From Desulfuromonadaceae bacterium (lineage in GTDB: Bacteria > Desulfobacterota > Desulfuromonadia > Desulfuromonadales > SZUA-540), in contig QKGY01000237.1 of NCBI GenBank assembly GCA_003250235.1, forward strand, positions 1 to 18,438: 18,438 nt of DNA, in the 5' to 3' direction. The notes beneath the pieces were generated by a model. It saw nothing but the letters and a program-made list of their open reading frames with translations. It was not told the origin of the DNA and did not search any database. Below, one piece after another: positions 7,162 through 14,776 of this stretch; position 1 is the stretch's first letter, and each line of letters starts with the position of its first letter. Made by a program: the position numbers and the translations under genes.

Positions 7162-8202
7162 ATGACAATTCGTCATCAGTTGGAGCAGCAGGAAAAACAA
7201 TTTTTATCTCCCTATGCATGTTTAAGCAGCGAAAGTCAGGGGCGAAGTTTTCAGGAAGAACCTTGCTCGGTGCGTACGGCGTTTCAACATGATAGAGATA
7301 GAATCCTTCATAGCAAATCCTTCCGCCGTCTCAAACATAAAACTCAGGTTTTTCTGGCTCCGGAAGGAGATCATTACCGTACTCGTTTGACCCATACCCT
7401 AGAGGTGGCGCAAATAGCCCGCACTGTTGCACGGGCGCTGAAACTCAACGAGGATCTGACAGAAGCCATCGGCCTTGGCCACGACCTCGGGCATACGCCT
7501 TTCGGCCATGCCGGAGAGAGGGTGTTGAGCGAACTTGTCTCTGGGGGTTTCCATCATGTGCGTCAGAGCCTTCGCGTGGTTGATGTGCTCGAGAGAGAGG
7601 GCAGAGGTCTGAATCTGACGGTTGAAGTCAGGGATGGGATCGTCAAGCATTCCAAAGGTCGTGGTCCCATCCTCAGCGAGGACCCCAAAGTAAAGGCAAT
7701 GACTCTGGAGGGACAGATCGTTCGATTGGCCGATATTATTGCCTATGTCAACCATGACCTGGATGATGCCTTGCGTGCCGGCTTGATCAGTGCCGGTCAG
7801 GTTCCCTCTGCCATTACGGCCGTGTTGGGAACCAGACATTCGCAACGTATAAACACGATGGTCTGTGATATGATTGACGCCTCTTTGACCTTCGGCGGTG
7901 ATCGGGTCCGCCTTTCCGATCCGGTCATCGAGGCCATCGATGCTCTGCGTGACTGGTTGTTCGCCCATGTGTATCAGGTGCGCACTGTGCATGACGACTT
8001 TGTCAAAGCCTCTCGCATTCTTCGGGAGCTCTTTTTGTTTTTTATGCAGAACGAAGACGTCTTGCTCTCTCATGGAGGAGACCGCTATCCGGGAGATTCC
8101 ATGGAGGTCTCCGTGGTTGACTTTATCGCGGGGATGACCGATCGCTTTGCGATCAATCTGTATCATCGTCTCTTTCTTCCTCAGCCATGGAAAATTTTAT
8201 AA
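7162..8202 (+). CDS. dgt: dGTPase-like HD-domain triphosphohydrolase
   Basis: A 346-residue enzyme of the deoxyguanosinetriphosphate triphosphohydrolase-like family, which splits dNTPs into deoxynucleoside and triphosphate and so limits dNTP pools. The HD metal site is complete: His78 in YRTRLTHTLEV, His107-Asp108 in GHDLGHTPFGH, and Asp191 in RLADIIAYVNHDLDDA. FRRLKHKTQVF (54-64) is also typical. The length fits the shorter bacterial type rather than the roughly 500-residue enterobacterial Dgt, so substrate preference is unknown. No strong ribosome binding site precedes ATG 7162; only a purine-rich GAAGAAAAGA sits 11 bases away, partly inside a small hairpin, suggesting modest or regulated translation. 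It stands alone between an AT-rich gap and a short terminator. Confidence 0.94.
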   Translation: MTIRHQLEQQEKQFLSPYACLSSESQGRSFQEEPCSVRTAFQHDRDRILHSKSFRRLKHKTQVFLAPEGDHYRTRLTHTLEVAQIARTVARALKLNEDLTEAIGLGHDLGHTPFGHAGERVLSELVSGGFHHVRQSLRVVDVLEREGRGLNLTVEVRDGIVKHSKGRGPILSEDPKVKAMTLEGQIVRLADIIAYVNHDLDDALRAGLISAGQVPSAITAVLGTRHSQRINTMVCDMIDASLTFGGDRVRLSDPVIEAIDALRDWLFAHVYQVRTVHDDFVKASRILRELFLFFMQNEDVLLSHGGDRYPGDSMEVSVVDFIAGMTDRFAINLYHRLFLPQPWKIL

Positions 8203-8270
8203 CAGACTTAACTCTTTGAATTTCCGATGGAGAAAGCTTGACTCCCTTGATTTTGTTGTGCTAATTTTAT

Positions 8271-8290
8271 GGCGCTTTGCGCCTGTTTTT
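8271..8290 (+). terminator. Short terminator after the dGTPase-like gene
   Basis: GGCGC-TTT-GCGCC (8271-8283) is a five-pair GC hairpin followed by TGTTTTT. It is short but well placed in the 220-base gap before the response regulator. Confidence 0.55.
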
Positions 8291-8422
8291 ACGCGCACTG
8301 TCGGATTGTCCGGTATCGACGCAACTTGCCGGAGATTTGTTATACTTCCGCTGACTTCCCGTAATGGGTTCGAGTAAGAACATAGCCGGCGCCTTGTTTT
8401 TCCAGGGGCCAAGGAGGGCTGA

Positions 8423-9925
8423 ATGAGCAAAAAACTGTTGTTGGCCGACGACAGTATTACCATCCAGAAGGTCATAGGGATAACCTTCGCCAACGAGGAC
8501 TATGATCTGACCGTCGTTGACAACGGTGATGCGGCTTTGGATAAGGCTCTTCGCAGCCGTCCTGACATTATTCTCGCTGACGTGTTCATGCCGGGGAAAA
8601 ACGGTTACGAACTCTGCGCTGCGGTCAAAGCGGAGAAAGTACTTCAAGGGGTTCCCGTTCTCCTGCTGACGGGTACATTCGAGCCCTTCGACGAGAACAA
8701 GGCGCGTGCCGCCGGAGCTGATGGCTGGATAGCCAAGCCGTTTGAATCCCAGGCCCTTATTAAGAAGGTTGAAGAGTTATTGGCCGCTTCCGAAGAGTTC
8801 AGCCTGGAGAGCGCTCCGGTTGAGGCTCCGCCCGTGGTTGCGCCTCAGCCTGCCGCAATGACGGCTGAAGCGGCAGAGCCGGCTCCCGCCTTGGCGGAAG
8901 CCGACGCTTTTTCCGACTTGGAAGCAGATATGTGGGACGAGTTCGAAGAGCCTGCTCCCGCACCTGCGGCGGCACCCACACCTGCCGCAAAATCCGCCGC
9001 TGTCGCCCCTCCGCCAAAAGCCGAGGCCCCGGCTCCAGAAGCCCTGTCTGACGAGGATATTTGGGGCGAAGTGTCCTTTGACGAGGAGGAAATTGCTGCG
9101 GCGCCCGCGGCTGAGGCCGAAGAGGCCGACTTGTGGGAAGAGGATGAGAGCTTTTTCGAAGAAGAAGCACAGGAGGATACCCTTGCGGAAAACCCTGTCG
9201 AAGAGGCCACCCTTGAGGAATTCGGGTTCGAGACCGAGGCAGAGGAAGATATCTGGGAGGTTGAAGAAGAGCCTCCTGCGGAAGTGTCCGCTTCGACAGA
9301 CCTTATGAGTTCTGAGGAGAGTGAGGACTTTTGGGAATCCGGAAAGAAGGCCGCCTCTGAGACCGTTGCCGCGAAAGACAGCGGGGTCGATTTGATGAAC
9401 GCCGAAGCCGGCGAAGATTTCTGGGGAACCTATGAGAGTGTCTCTGAGGGGCCTGCTTCGGCCACTGAGCCGGTGGTGGAGCCTGAGGAGGAAATCCTGC
9501 CTCTTTCTGAAGACGACATCCTTGAAGAAGAGGATCTCGATCTTCTTGCCGACGAGGAGTTCGCTGCCGAAGAGCCCATGCTTGAGGAAGTACTGGCTGC
9601 TGAGCAGGAGACGTATGAAGCCCTGGCTCCTGCCGGCGAGGAGGCTTTCGAGTTTTCCGAAGAACCCGCTTTTGACCAACCGATCGAAATGGAGAGCCGT
9701 TCTTTCGAAGCTCCGCCCGTTGCGGCAGCGCCTCCTTTGAGGTCGGCACCTGCGGTGTCGGTTTCCGAAGAGGAAGTTTCCAGGATCGTTGAACGCGTGG
9801 CTTCCGAGGTCATCGAGCGGCTTGCCGGTACCATTCTGGAGAAGATCGCCTGGGAGGTTGTCCCCGATCTGGCCGAGAGCCTTATCAAGGAGGAAATCCG
9901 CCAGATCAAGGAAGGCGCCCAGTAG
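8423..9925 (+). CDS. RomR-like response regulator with long acidic Ala/Pro/Glu linker
   Basis: A 500-residue protein of three parts. The receiver (1-120) is complete: Asp9-Asp10, phospho-accepting Asp53, Thr83 and Lys105. A disordered linker (about 121-440) is very rich in Glu, Ala and Pro and carries six D-[M/I/L/F]-W motifs at Trp171, 214, 238, 278, 304 and 334. The last two sit in a 30-residue repeat (DLMSSEESEDFW and DLMNAEAGEDFW). The C-terminal helical module (about 446-498) contains SRIVERVASEVIERLAGTIL and KIAWEVVPDLAESLIKEEIR. Receiver plus proline/acid linker plus a short conserved C-terminal module resembles RomR of Myxococcus polarity control; the C-terminal helices also recall PopZ-type oligomerisation regions. 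A polar scaffold role is inference. The ribosome binding site AAGGAGG (8411-8417) supports the ATG. A possible -10 TATACT is at 8341. A terminator separates it from valS. Confidence 0.85.
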   Translation: MSKKLLLADDSITIQKVIGITFANEDYDLTVVDNGDAALDKALRSRPDIILADVFMPGKNGYELCAAVKAEKVLQGVPVLLLTGTFEPFDENKARAAGADGWIAKPFESQALIKKVEELLAASEEFSLESAPVEAPPVVAPQPAAMTAEAAEPAPALAEADAFSDLEADMWDEFEEPAPAPAAAPTPAAKSAAVAPPPKAEAPAPEALSDEDIWGEVSFDEEEIAAAPAAEAEEADLWEEDESFFEEEAQEDTLAENPVEEATLEEFGFETEAEEDIWEVEEEPPAEVSASTDLMSSEESEDFWESGKKAASETVAAKDSGVDLMNAEAGEDFWGTYESVSEGPASATEPVVEPEEEILPLSEDDILEEEDLDLLADEEFAAEEPMLEEVLAAEQETYEALAPAGEEAFEFSEEPAFDQPIEMESRSFEAPPVAAAPPLRSAPAVSVSEEEVSRIVERVASEVIERLAGTILEKIAWEVVPDLAESLIKEEIRQIKEGAQ

Positions 9926-9961
9926 GCTGGATCGTTGCGTTAGGCACGACATATTGACTGC

Positions 9962-9997
9962 GGAAATGGGGATTGCTAAAATCCCCATTTCCTTTTT
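9962..9997 (+). terminator. Rho-independent terminator after the response regulator
   Basis: GGAAATGGGGAT (9962-9973) pairs perfectly with ATCCCCATTTCC (9981-9992) around a seven-base loop, followed by TTTTT. Confidence 0.92.
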
Positions 9998-10068
9998 AAT
10001 GGTATCGCCAGGGTGCCGGTGTTTGTGGCCTGTACCTAAAGCACATAGAGACGGAAGGACCAGAGTTC

Positions 10069-12726
10069 ATGGAAGCGACGCTCCCCAAGGGGTATGAACC
10101 GAAAGACGTGGAAGACAAGTGGTACAGGATATGGGAAGACCACGGGTATTTCCACGCGGATGAAAGATCGCCCAAGCCCCACTATTCGATTGTTATTCCT
10201 CCCCCCAATGTCACGGGTGTCCTTCACATGGGGCACGCCCTGAATAATACCCTTCAGGATATTCTTGTCCGTTGGAAGCGGATGACCGGCCACGAAGTTC
10301 TGTGGATGCCGGGAACCGATCATGCCGGCATCGCCACGCAGAACGTGGTAGAGAAACAGCTCGCCGCCGAAGGGCGTGACCGCCATGCGCTCGGACGCGA
10401 GGCTTTTGTCGAGCGCGTCTGGCAATGGCGCGAGCAATCCGGCGGCCAGATTATCAACCAGCTCAAGCGCCTCGGTGCCTCCTGCGACTGGCAGCGCGAG
10501 CGTTTCACCATGGACGAGGGGTTGTCCAAGGCCGTTCGTACGGTCTTTGTCCGTCTCTACGAAGAAGGTCTCATCTATCGGGACAACCGCCTGATCAACT
10601 GGTGTCCCCGCTGCCATACCGCTCTGTCTGACCTGGAGGTCGAACACGAGGACAAAAAAGGCCACCTCTGGCACCTTCGTTATCCGGTGGTCGGTACGGA
10701 CCGCACCCTGATCGTGGCCACCACCCGTCCGGAAACCATGCTCGGGGATACCGCCGTCGCCGTCAATCCCGAGGATGAACGGTATAGCGACCTTGTCGGC
10801 AGGAAGATTCTGCTGCCGCTGATGAATCGCGAGATACCCATCGTCGCGGACGCCTATGTCGACAAGGAGTTTGGTTCCGGTGCCGTGAAGATCACCCCGG
10901 CTCACGACTTCAATGACTTTGAACTCGGCAAGCGCCATGATCTCGAACGCATCAACATCTTTGATCCTTCCGGAGTGATCAACGAAAACGGCGGCCCCTA
11001 TGCCGGGCAGGAGCGTTATGAAGCCCGCGCCAACATCGTCGCCGATCTCGAACGACTCGGATTGCTCGAACGCATCGAAGACTACGGCAACGCCGTCGGT
11101 GAATGTTATCGCTGCCGTACCGTCATCGAGCCGTATATGAGCAAGCAGTGGTACGTCAAGGTCGGTCCCCTGGCTAAGGAGGCGATCAAGGCGGTCGAGA
11201 GTGGCCAGACCCGTATCGTTCCGCCGCAGTGGGAGAAAACCTATTTCGAGTGGATGAACAATATCCAGGACTGGTGCATCAGCCGTCAGATCTGGTGGGG
11301 ACACCGTATCCCGGCCTGGTTCTGCGACGATTGCGGCGAGATTACCGTTGCGATGGACGATGCGCAGAGCTGCGCCCACTGCGGCAGCGGCAACATCCGT
11401 CAGGAGACGGACGTTCTCGACACCTGGTTCTCTTCGGCGCTTTGGCCTTTTTCGACTATGGGATGGCCGGACAATACCGAGACCCTGCAGAAGTTCTATC
11501 CGACTTCCTGTCTGATCACCGGGTTTGACATCCTGTTTTTCTGGGTGGCCCGCATGATGATGATGGGGATCAAGTTCATGGGGGAGGTCCCGTTCAAGGA
11601 CGTTTACATTCATGCCCTGGTGCGCGATGCCCAGGGGCAGAAGATGAGCAAGAGCAAAGGCAACGTCATCGACCCCCTGACCGTCATCGAAGAGTATGGC
11701 ACCGATGCGTTCCGTTTTACTCTCGCTGCCTTTGCCGCTCAGGGAAGGGATATCAAGCTCTCCACCGAGCGGATTGCCGGCTATCGCAATTTTGCCAACA
11801 AGTTGTGGAACGCCAGCCGTTTCGCATTGATGAATCTCGACGGGTTCGATCCTTCTGGCATCAATCTGGCCGGTCTTGACCTCTCGTTGGCTGATCAATG
11901 GATACTGACCCGCCTCAGCGAGGCCGCCATCAACACTGGCCGGGCCCTGGAGGAATACAAGTTCAACGAAGGGGCCTCCATCCTGTATTCGTTTACCTGG
12001 CACGAGTTCTGTGACTGGTATATCGAACTTATCAAGGACGACCTGTACGGGGAGGATGAGGCGGCTAAAGCACGTGCCAAGGCAGTACTCTTTACGGTCC
12101 TCGAACAGCTGCTTCGGCTTTTGCATCCCTTCATGCCCTTTATTACCGAAGAGATCTGGCAGGCCCTTCCCGGCAAGCGTCCTGCTGCCTCCATCATGAA
12201 GGCGATCTACCCCGAAGGCAAAGAACTCCCCGTCAACCCCGAAGGGGCCCGGCGTATGGAGCTGGTCATGGATATCATCAAGGGGGTCCGCAACATCCGT
12301 GGTGAGATGGATGTCCCGCCTTCCAAGCAGATTGCCGCGGTGCTCGATTGCAAGACGCAGGAGTCTGCGGATATTGTTGCCGGTGGTGAGGGCTATGTCC
12401 GGGCTCTGGCGCGTGTCAGCGATCTGCGTTTCGGGGTGGGAATCACTCGTCCGGAGCAGGCGGCCACCCAGGTGGCCGGGGAGGTGGAAATCCTTCTGCC
12501 GCTTGCCGGCTTGATCAATGTCGACGAGGAGGAAAAGCGCCTCGGCAAGGAAATCGCCAAGGTCCAGAAGGATGTGGAGTTCTTTGCCAAAAAGCTCTCC
12601 AACGAAAAATTTGTGGCCAATGCGCCTCCCGAGGTTCTTGAAAAGGATCGGGGCAAGCAGAAAGAAGCGGAAGAAAAACTTGCCATCCTGCAGGATAGCC
12701 TGAAGAAAATTCAAGATCTCAAATAA
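10069..12726 (+). CDS. valS: Valyl-tRNA synthetase
   Basis: An 885-residue class I synthetase of the usual length, joining valine to tRNA-Val in the cytoplasm. The nucleotide-binding HIGH motif is HMGH (53-56) in PNVTGVLHMGHALNN, and the KMSKS motif is exact at 525-529. Between them is the CP1 editing domain (VATTRPETMLGDTAVAV), which removes mischarged threonine, plus the cysteine pairs of a zinc knob (CDDCGE and CAHCG). The anticodon-binding domain follows, and the C-terminal 65 residues form the basic coiled coil typical of ValRS (EEEKRLGKEIAKVQKD onward). GGAAGGA lies about ten bases before the ATG. It is monocistronic: terminators stand on both sides. Confidence 0.98.
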   Translation: MEATLPKGYEPKDVEDKWYRIWEDHGYFHADERSPKPHYSIVIPPPNVTGVLHMGHALNNTLQDILVRWKRMTGHEVLWMPGTDHAGIATQNVVEKQLAAEGRDRHALGREAFVERVWQWREQSGGQIINQLKRLGASCDWQRERFTMDEGLSKAVRTVFVRLYEEGLIYRDNRLINWCPRCHTALSDLEVEHEDKKGHLWHLRYPVVGTDRTLIVATTRPETMLGDTAVAVNPEDERYSDLVGRKILLPLMNREIPIVADAYVDKEFGSGAVKITPAHDFNDFELGKRHDLERINIFDPSGVINENGGPYAGQERYEARANIVADLERLGLLERIEDYGNAVGECYRCRTVIEPYMSKQWYVKVGPLAKEAIKAVESGQTRIVPPQWEKTYFEWMNNIQDWCISRQIWWGHRIPAWFCDDCGEITVAMDDAQSCAHCGSGNIRQETDVLDTWFSSALWPFSTMGWPDNTETLQKFYPTSCLITGFDILFFWVARMMMMGIKFMGEVPFKDVYIHALVRDAQGQKMSKSKGNVIDPLTVIEEYGTDAFRFTLAAFAAQGRDIKLSTERIAGYRNFANKLWNASRFALMNLDGFDPSGINLAGLDLSLADQWILTRLSEAAINTGRALEEYKFNEGASILYSFTWHEFCDWYIELIKDDLYGEDEAAKARAKAVLFTVLEQLLRLLHPFMPFITEEIWQALPGKRPAASIMKAIYPEGKELPVNPEGARRMELVMDIIKGVRNIRGEMDVPPSKQIAAVLDCKTQESADIVAGGEGYVRALARVSDLRFGVGITRPEQAATQVAGEVEILLPLAGLINVDEEEKRLGKEIAKVQKDVEFFAKKLSNEKFVANAPPEVLEKDRGKQKEAEEKLAILQDSLKKIQDLK

Positions 12727-12736
12727 ATCTTGCTAT

Positions 12737-12786
12737 AGACCAAACAAAAAGGCCGGAACGGATGTTCCGGCCTTTTTGTTTGGTCT
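12737..12786 (+). terminator. Terminator after valS with a 23-bp perfect palindrome
   Basis: Bases 12737-12759 pair exactly with 12764-12786 around the loop GGAT. The stem holds an A5 tract, the core GGCCGGAAC/GTTCCGGCC, a T5 tract and an outer arm GACCAAAC/GTTTGGTC, the same design as the terminator at 6301-6346. Confidence 0.93.
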
Positions 12787-12883
12787 GGGCCCTTCTTTGT
12801 TGTGCTTAGGATGTCTCGCCCATGTTGTCGCATAAAATACTCGATCTGTATGAAGAATTAAGATTAAAAGTAATCGAATGAAA

Positions 12884-12912
12884 TTGATAAAGATTAATTA
12901 TCATGTACTAAT
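12884..12912 (+). promoter_or_regulatory. Candidate sigma-70 promoter of the riboswitch transcript
   Basis: TTGATA (12884-12889), a 17-base spacer, then ACTAAT (12907-12912) with an extended TGT immediately before it, in a very AT-rich stretch. A transcript would start near 12919, about 15 bases before the aptamer. Confidence 0.55.
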
Positions 12913-12931
12913 ATTAATAAGGTCGTGTTAG

Positions 12932-13013
12932 TCCACGAAAAGCCAACCCCCTTGTGAGAGGGGACGACGGAAAGCTGCGGGTCTTTAGCCTCCTAAAGAT
13001 GGCCGAGCCGCCG
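12932..13013 (+). promoter_or_regulatory. GEMM / c-di-GMP-I-like riboswitch aptamer
   Basis: The segment follows the GEMM-I layout: CACGAAAAGCCAACC, then a hairpin CCCCCTT-GTGA-GAGGGG closed by a GNRA tetraloop (12947-12963), then ACGACGGAAAGC in the place of the conserved ACGCAAAGCC. A second hairpin follows with stem TCTTTAG/CTAAAGA (12982-13000) flanked by GCGGG and GGCCGAGCCGCCG. GEMM-I RNAs sense c-di-GMP, or cGAMP in Geobacter relatives. Here several conserved positions are altered (AGCCAACC for GGCAAACC; two or three extra bases before AAAGC), so it may be a variant with changed ligand preference. It lies in the 5' leader of the exported protein gene at 13134 and is followed by a terminator that overlaps it. 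Confidence 0.7.
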
Positions 13014-13049
13014 AAGGATTCGATCCTGCCGGTTGGCTTGGCCTTTTTT
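13001..13049 (+). terminator. Riboswitch expression-platform terminator
   Basis: GGCCGAGCC (13001-13009) pairs with GGCTTGGCC (13035-13043), allowing one G-U pair, enclosing the small hairpin AGGAT-TCG-ATCCT; six T residues follow (13044-13049). The 5' arm is also the 3' strand of the aptamer's second stem, and GGTTGGCTT (13031-13039) can alternatively pair with AAGCCAACC (12940-12948). Folding of aptamer and terminator therefore looks mutually exclusive, implying an ON switch; the direction is inferred. Confidence 0.75.
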
Positions 13050-13133
13050 ATTTCGTGAATTTCGGGGATGAAGACCGTACAGGCATGGGGCCGGTCAGGC
13101 CGAGCGGCAGAACCCGCAAGTGGGGGAGGTTTT

Positions 13134-14450
13134 ATGAAAACCATTTCGTGTGTGAGGGTGTGTCTGGTGTCGTTGCTGATTTTTCTGATGGGACCTCTGC
13201 TGTCGCTTTGCCTGGCAGCGGAGGGGAGCAAGGGGCCGCCCGAGGGGGATCATGGCCGGAAGAAAGACTCGGTCGACCAGGGATTGCTGCTGGGGCTGAT
13301 TTACGGGGATCAATGGGTCATCGTGCGCGATCTGACCAACGATGGTAACGGCCAGCCGATCTTTTTCACCTGGGAATGGCCTGACGAGGCCTATACGGCC
13401 GATGGCGATTTTGACCCGCCGGTGGGCGTGTATCCGACCGGATACCAGACAGGTGTAGCCAGCGGCTGCGTCCAGCCTGTCAGTTTCTCGCCCGTTACGC
13501 CTCTGGACAGTCAATTCGAACTCGGAGGGTCGGGGCCGGCCTATTACGACAGCTATGGGCGAGAGAGAATCCCGGCCTATCTGATTCCCCTCGATCCGGA
13601 GTGTAACATTCCGGACGCTTATGCCGACACCTGGGGAACTCAGGTCATGGAAGCGGACAGCGGTCGATTCAATATGGCGCGAAGCCCTCAGGATGTTGTC
13701 GATGCCGCGTACGAGGAGGCGCTATCGATCATGAATGCCTCCCAGTCCTTTGCCCTTGATGCCGCAGGGAGGATCGTTGTCGAATTGATCAGTGATGATA
13801 TCACCACCGTGAAGCCCATCGATTCTCCCTTGGAAAATCTGGCCTTATATCAACGGACGATGAAAAACGGATGTCTGGCGGCAACCGCCAATACGAACCT
13901 GTCCAATGATGCGATGACTCTTTTGAGAAACGCAGGGATGGGATATCTGGTCTGTGAAGGCGGGGATGTGCCGGACGGGCAGGATTTTCTGAGAGCCGCT
14001 TCGTTCCTGGCCGGTGCCGGAGACAAGACCGGCCGTGTCACCGTGGACCTGCTGATCTACCTGAATAACCGGCTTGAGATCAATAATATCGTCTGGTCCG
14101 AAAACAAACAGGAAGTCAGCATCGGCTATTTCAATTTCCAGGGAGCGGTCTATGATCGGCGTGGTGCTCACTTTACGTCCACGGCGGACCTGCTCCAGCC
14201 TCCTGCCGGAGCGGATCCTGCTGTGTACCCGGATGCTTTCGAGGTAACGCCAGGCGTACCGGTTTACGATAAGGTCTTCTCAGATGACTGGCCGAACGGA
14301 GGCGGGAGCCCCGTAGTAATGGATACGCCGATCATCCGTTTTGTCCGGGCCGCTGACGATGCCCTCGTCATCATCAATTACATCCACAATTATGCGTTGC
14401 CCGCCTATCCTCTGCTACCGGTGACGGAGCCGGTCTACCCGATTGAGTAG
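13134..14450 (+). CDS. Exported protein of unknown function under riboswitch control
   Basis: I do not recognise this 438-residue protein. It starts with a signal peptide (KT, a hydrophobic core at about 7-26, then CLAAEG) with likely cleavage near Ala28-Ala29. Leu at the -1 position of LSLC argues against a lipoprotein. The mature part has no further membrane segment. It contains four cysteines (112, 157, 247, 274) that could form two disulfides, an Asp/Asn/Gly-rich stretch DLTNDGNGQP near residue 66, many aromatic residues, and a C terminus rich in Pro and Tyr. ATG 13134 is chosen because GGGGGAGG lies four bases upstream and a signal peptide begins there; an in-frame ATG at 13068 would precede it with 22 unlikely residues. 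A strong terminator follows, so it is probably monocistronic. Location is periplasmic or extracellular; function unknown. Confidence 0.85.
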   Translation: MKTISCVRVCLVSLLIFLMGPLLSLCLAAEGSKGPPEGDHGRKKDSVDQGLLLGLIYGDQWVIVRDLTNDGNGQPIFFTWEWPDEAYTADGDFDPPVGVYPTGYQTGVASGCVQPVSFSPVTPLDSQFELGGSGPAYYDSYGRERIPAYLIPLDPECNIPDAYADTWGTQVMEADSGRFNMARSPQDVVDAAYEEALSIMNASQSFALDAAGRIVVELISDDITTVKPIDSPLENLALYQRTMKNGCLAATANTNLSNDAMTLLRNAGMGYLVCEGGDVPDGQDFLRAASFLAGAGDKTGRVTVDLLIYLNNRLEINNIVWSENKQEVSIGYFNFQGAVYDRRGAHFTSTADLLQPPAGADPAVYPDAFEVTPGVPVYDKVFSDDWPNGGGSPVVMDTPIIRFVRAADDALVIINYIHNYALPAYPLLPVTEPVYPIE

Positions 14451-14474
14451 TAAGAACGATATAGCCTAATTCTG

Positions 14475-14506
14475 AAAGCCGGAGGTTTTTGTAACCTCCG
14501 GCTTTT
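14475..14506 (+). terminator. Rho-independent terminator
   Basis: AAAGCCGGAGGTT (14475-14487) pairs perfectly with AACCTCCGGCTTT (14493-14505) around TTTGT, leaving a short T tract. It ends the riboswitch-controlled transcript. Confidence 0.9.
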
Positions 14507-14776
14507 GAGTTCAGCGAGGTGGGTACTGTAACCGTATCTGAACACTATAATGTTTTAATTGGTTTAGCGGCCTTATTGGTGACATTCCTCAGGGATTTCC
14601 TGATTGCGCATTAAAAATGATTTAGTTATCATCCCCGGGTGTTTGGAAAAGGCCCACTATTCTGGACACATAGTGATCTATAAATCTGGTGTGCCAGCCT
14701 TCAATAGAACAAAAGAGAGTTGGCCGAGAGTTTCAAGAAAGACAGTTTTTGAATGGTTTATTTCATGGAGGTTTTG
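14507..14776. promoter_or_regulatory. Leader region of the beta-barrel-like gene
   Basis: This 270-base non-coding stretch contains a TATAAT box at 14546-14551 with no good -35 partner, and a perfect inverted repeat CACTAT/ATAGTG (14655-14675, nine-base spacer) that could be an operator. It also holds one copy of the 18-bp repeat (14587-14604). No open frame here is convincing. Confidence 0.35.
14587..14604. repeat. 18-bp exact repeat, copy 1
   Basis: CCTCAGGGATTTCCTGAT occurs here in non-coding DNA and again at 17911-17928. It contains the inverted repeat TCAGG-GATTT-CCTGA. Confidence 0.6.

Noticed and set aside
8881..9700. Possible DNA tandem repeat or CRISPR-like array in the regulator linker
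   Set aside because: The repetition is at the amino-acid level (Glu/Ala/Pro and D-x-W); there is no regular direct repeat with unique spacers.
8777..9988. A 403-residue minus-strand frame opposite the response regulator
   Set aside because: It is created by the repetitive Glu/Ala codons of the acidic linker read backwards; the composition is Phe/Arg/Gly-rich without domains.
10036..12714. An 892-residue open frame on the minus strand opposite valS
   Set aside because: It is the mirror of a GC-rich gene with strong codon bias. valS has all its motifs, and the antisense frame has no recognisable domain or ribosome binding site.
13134..14450. Lipoprotein reading of the signal peptide at LSLC
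   Set aside because: The residue before Cys is Leu, which does not fit a lipobox; a standard cleavage site follows at AA-EG.
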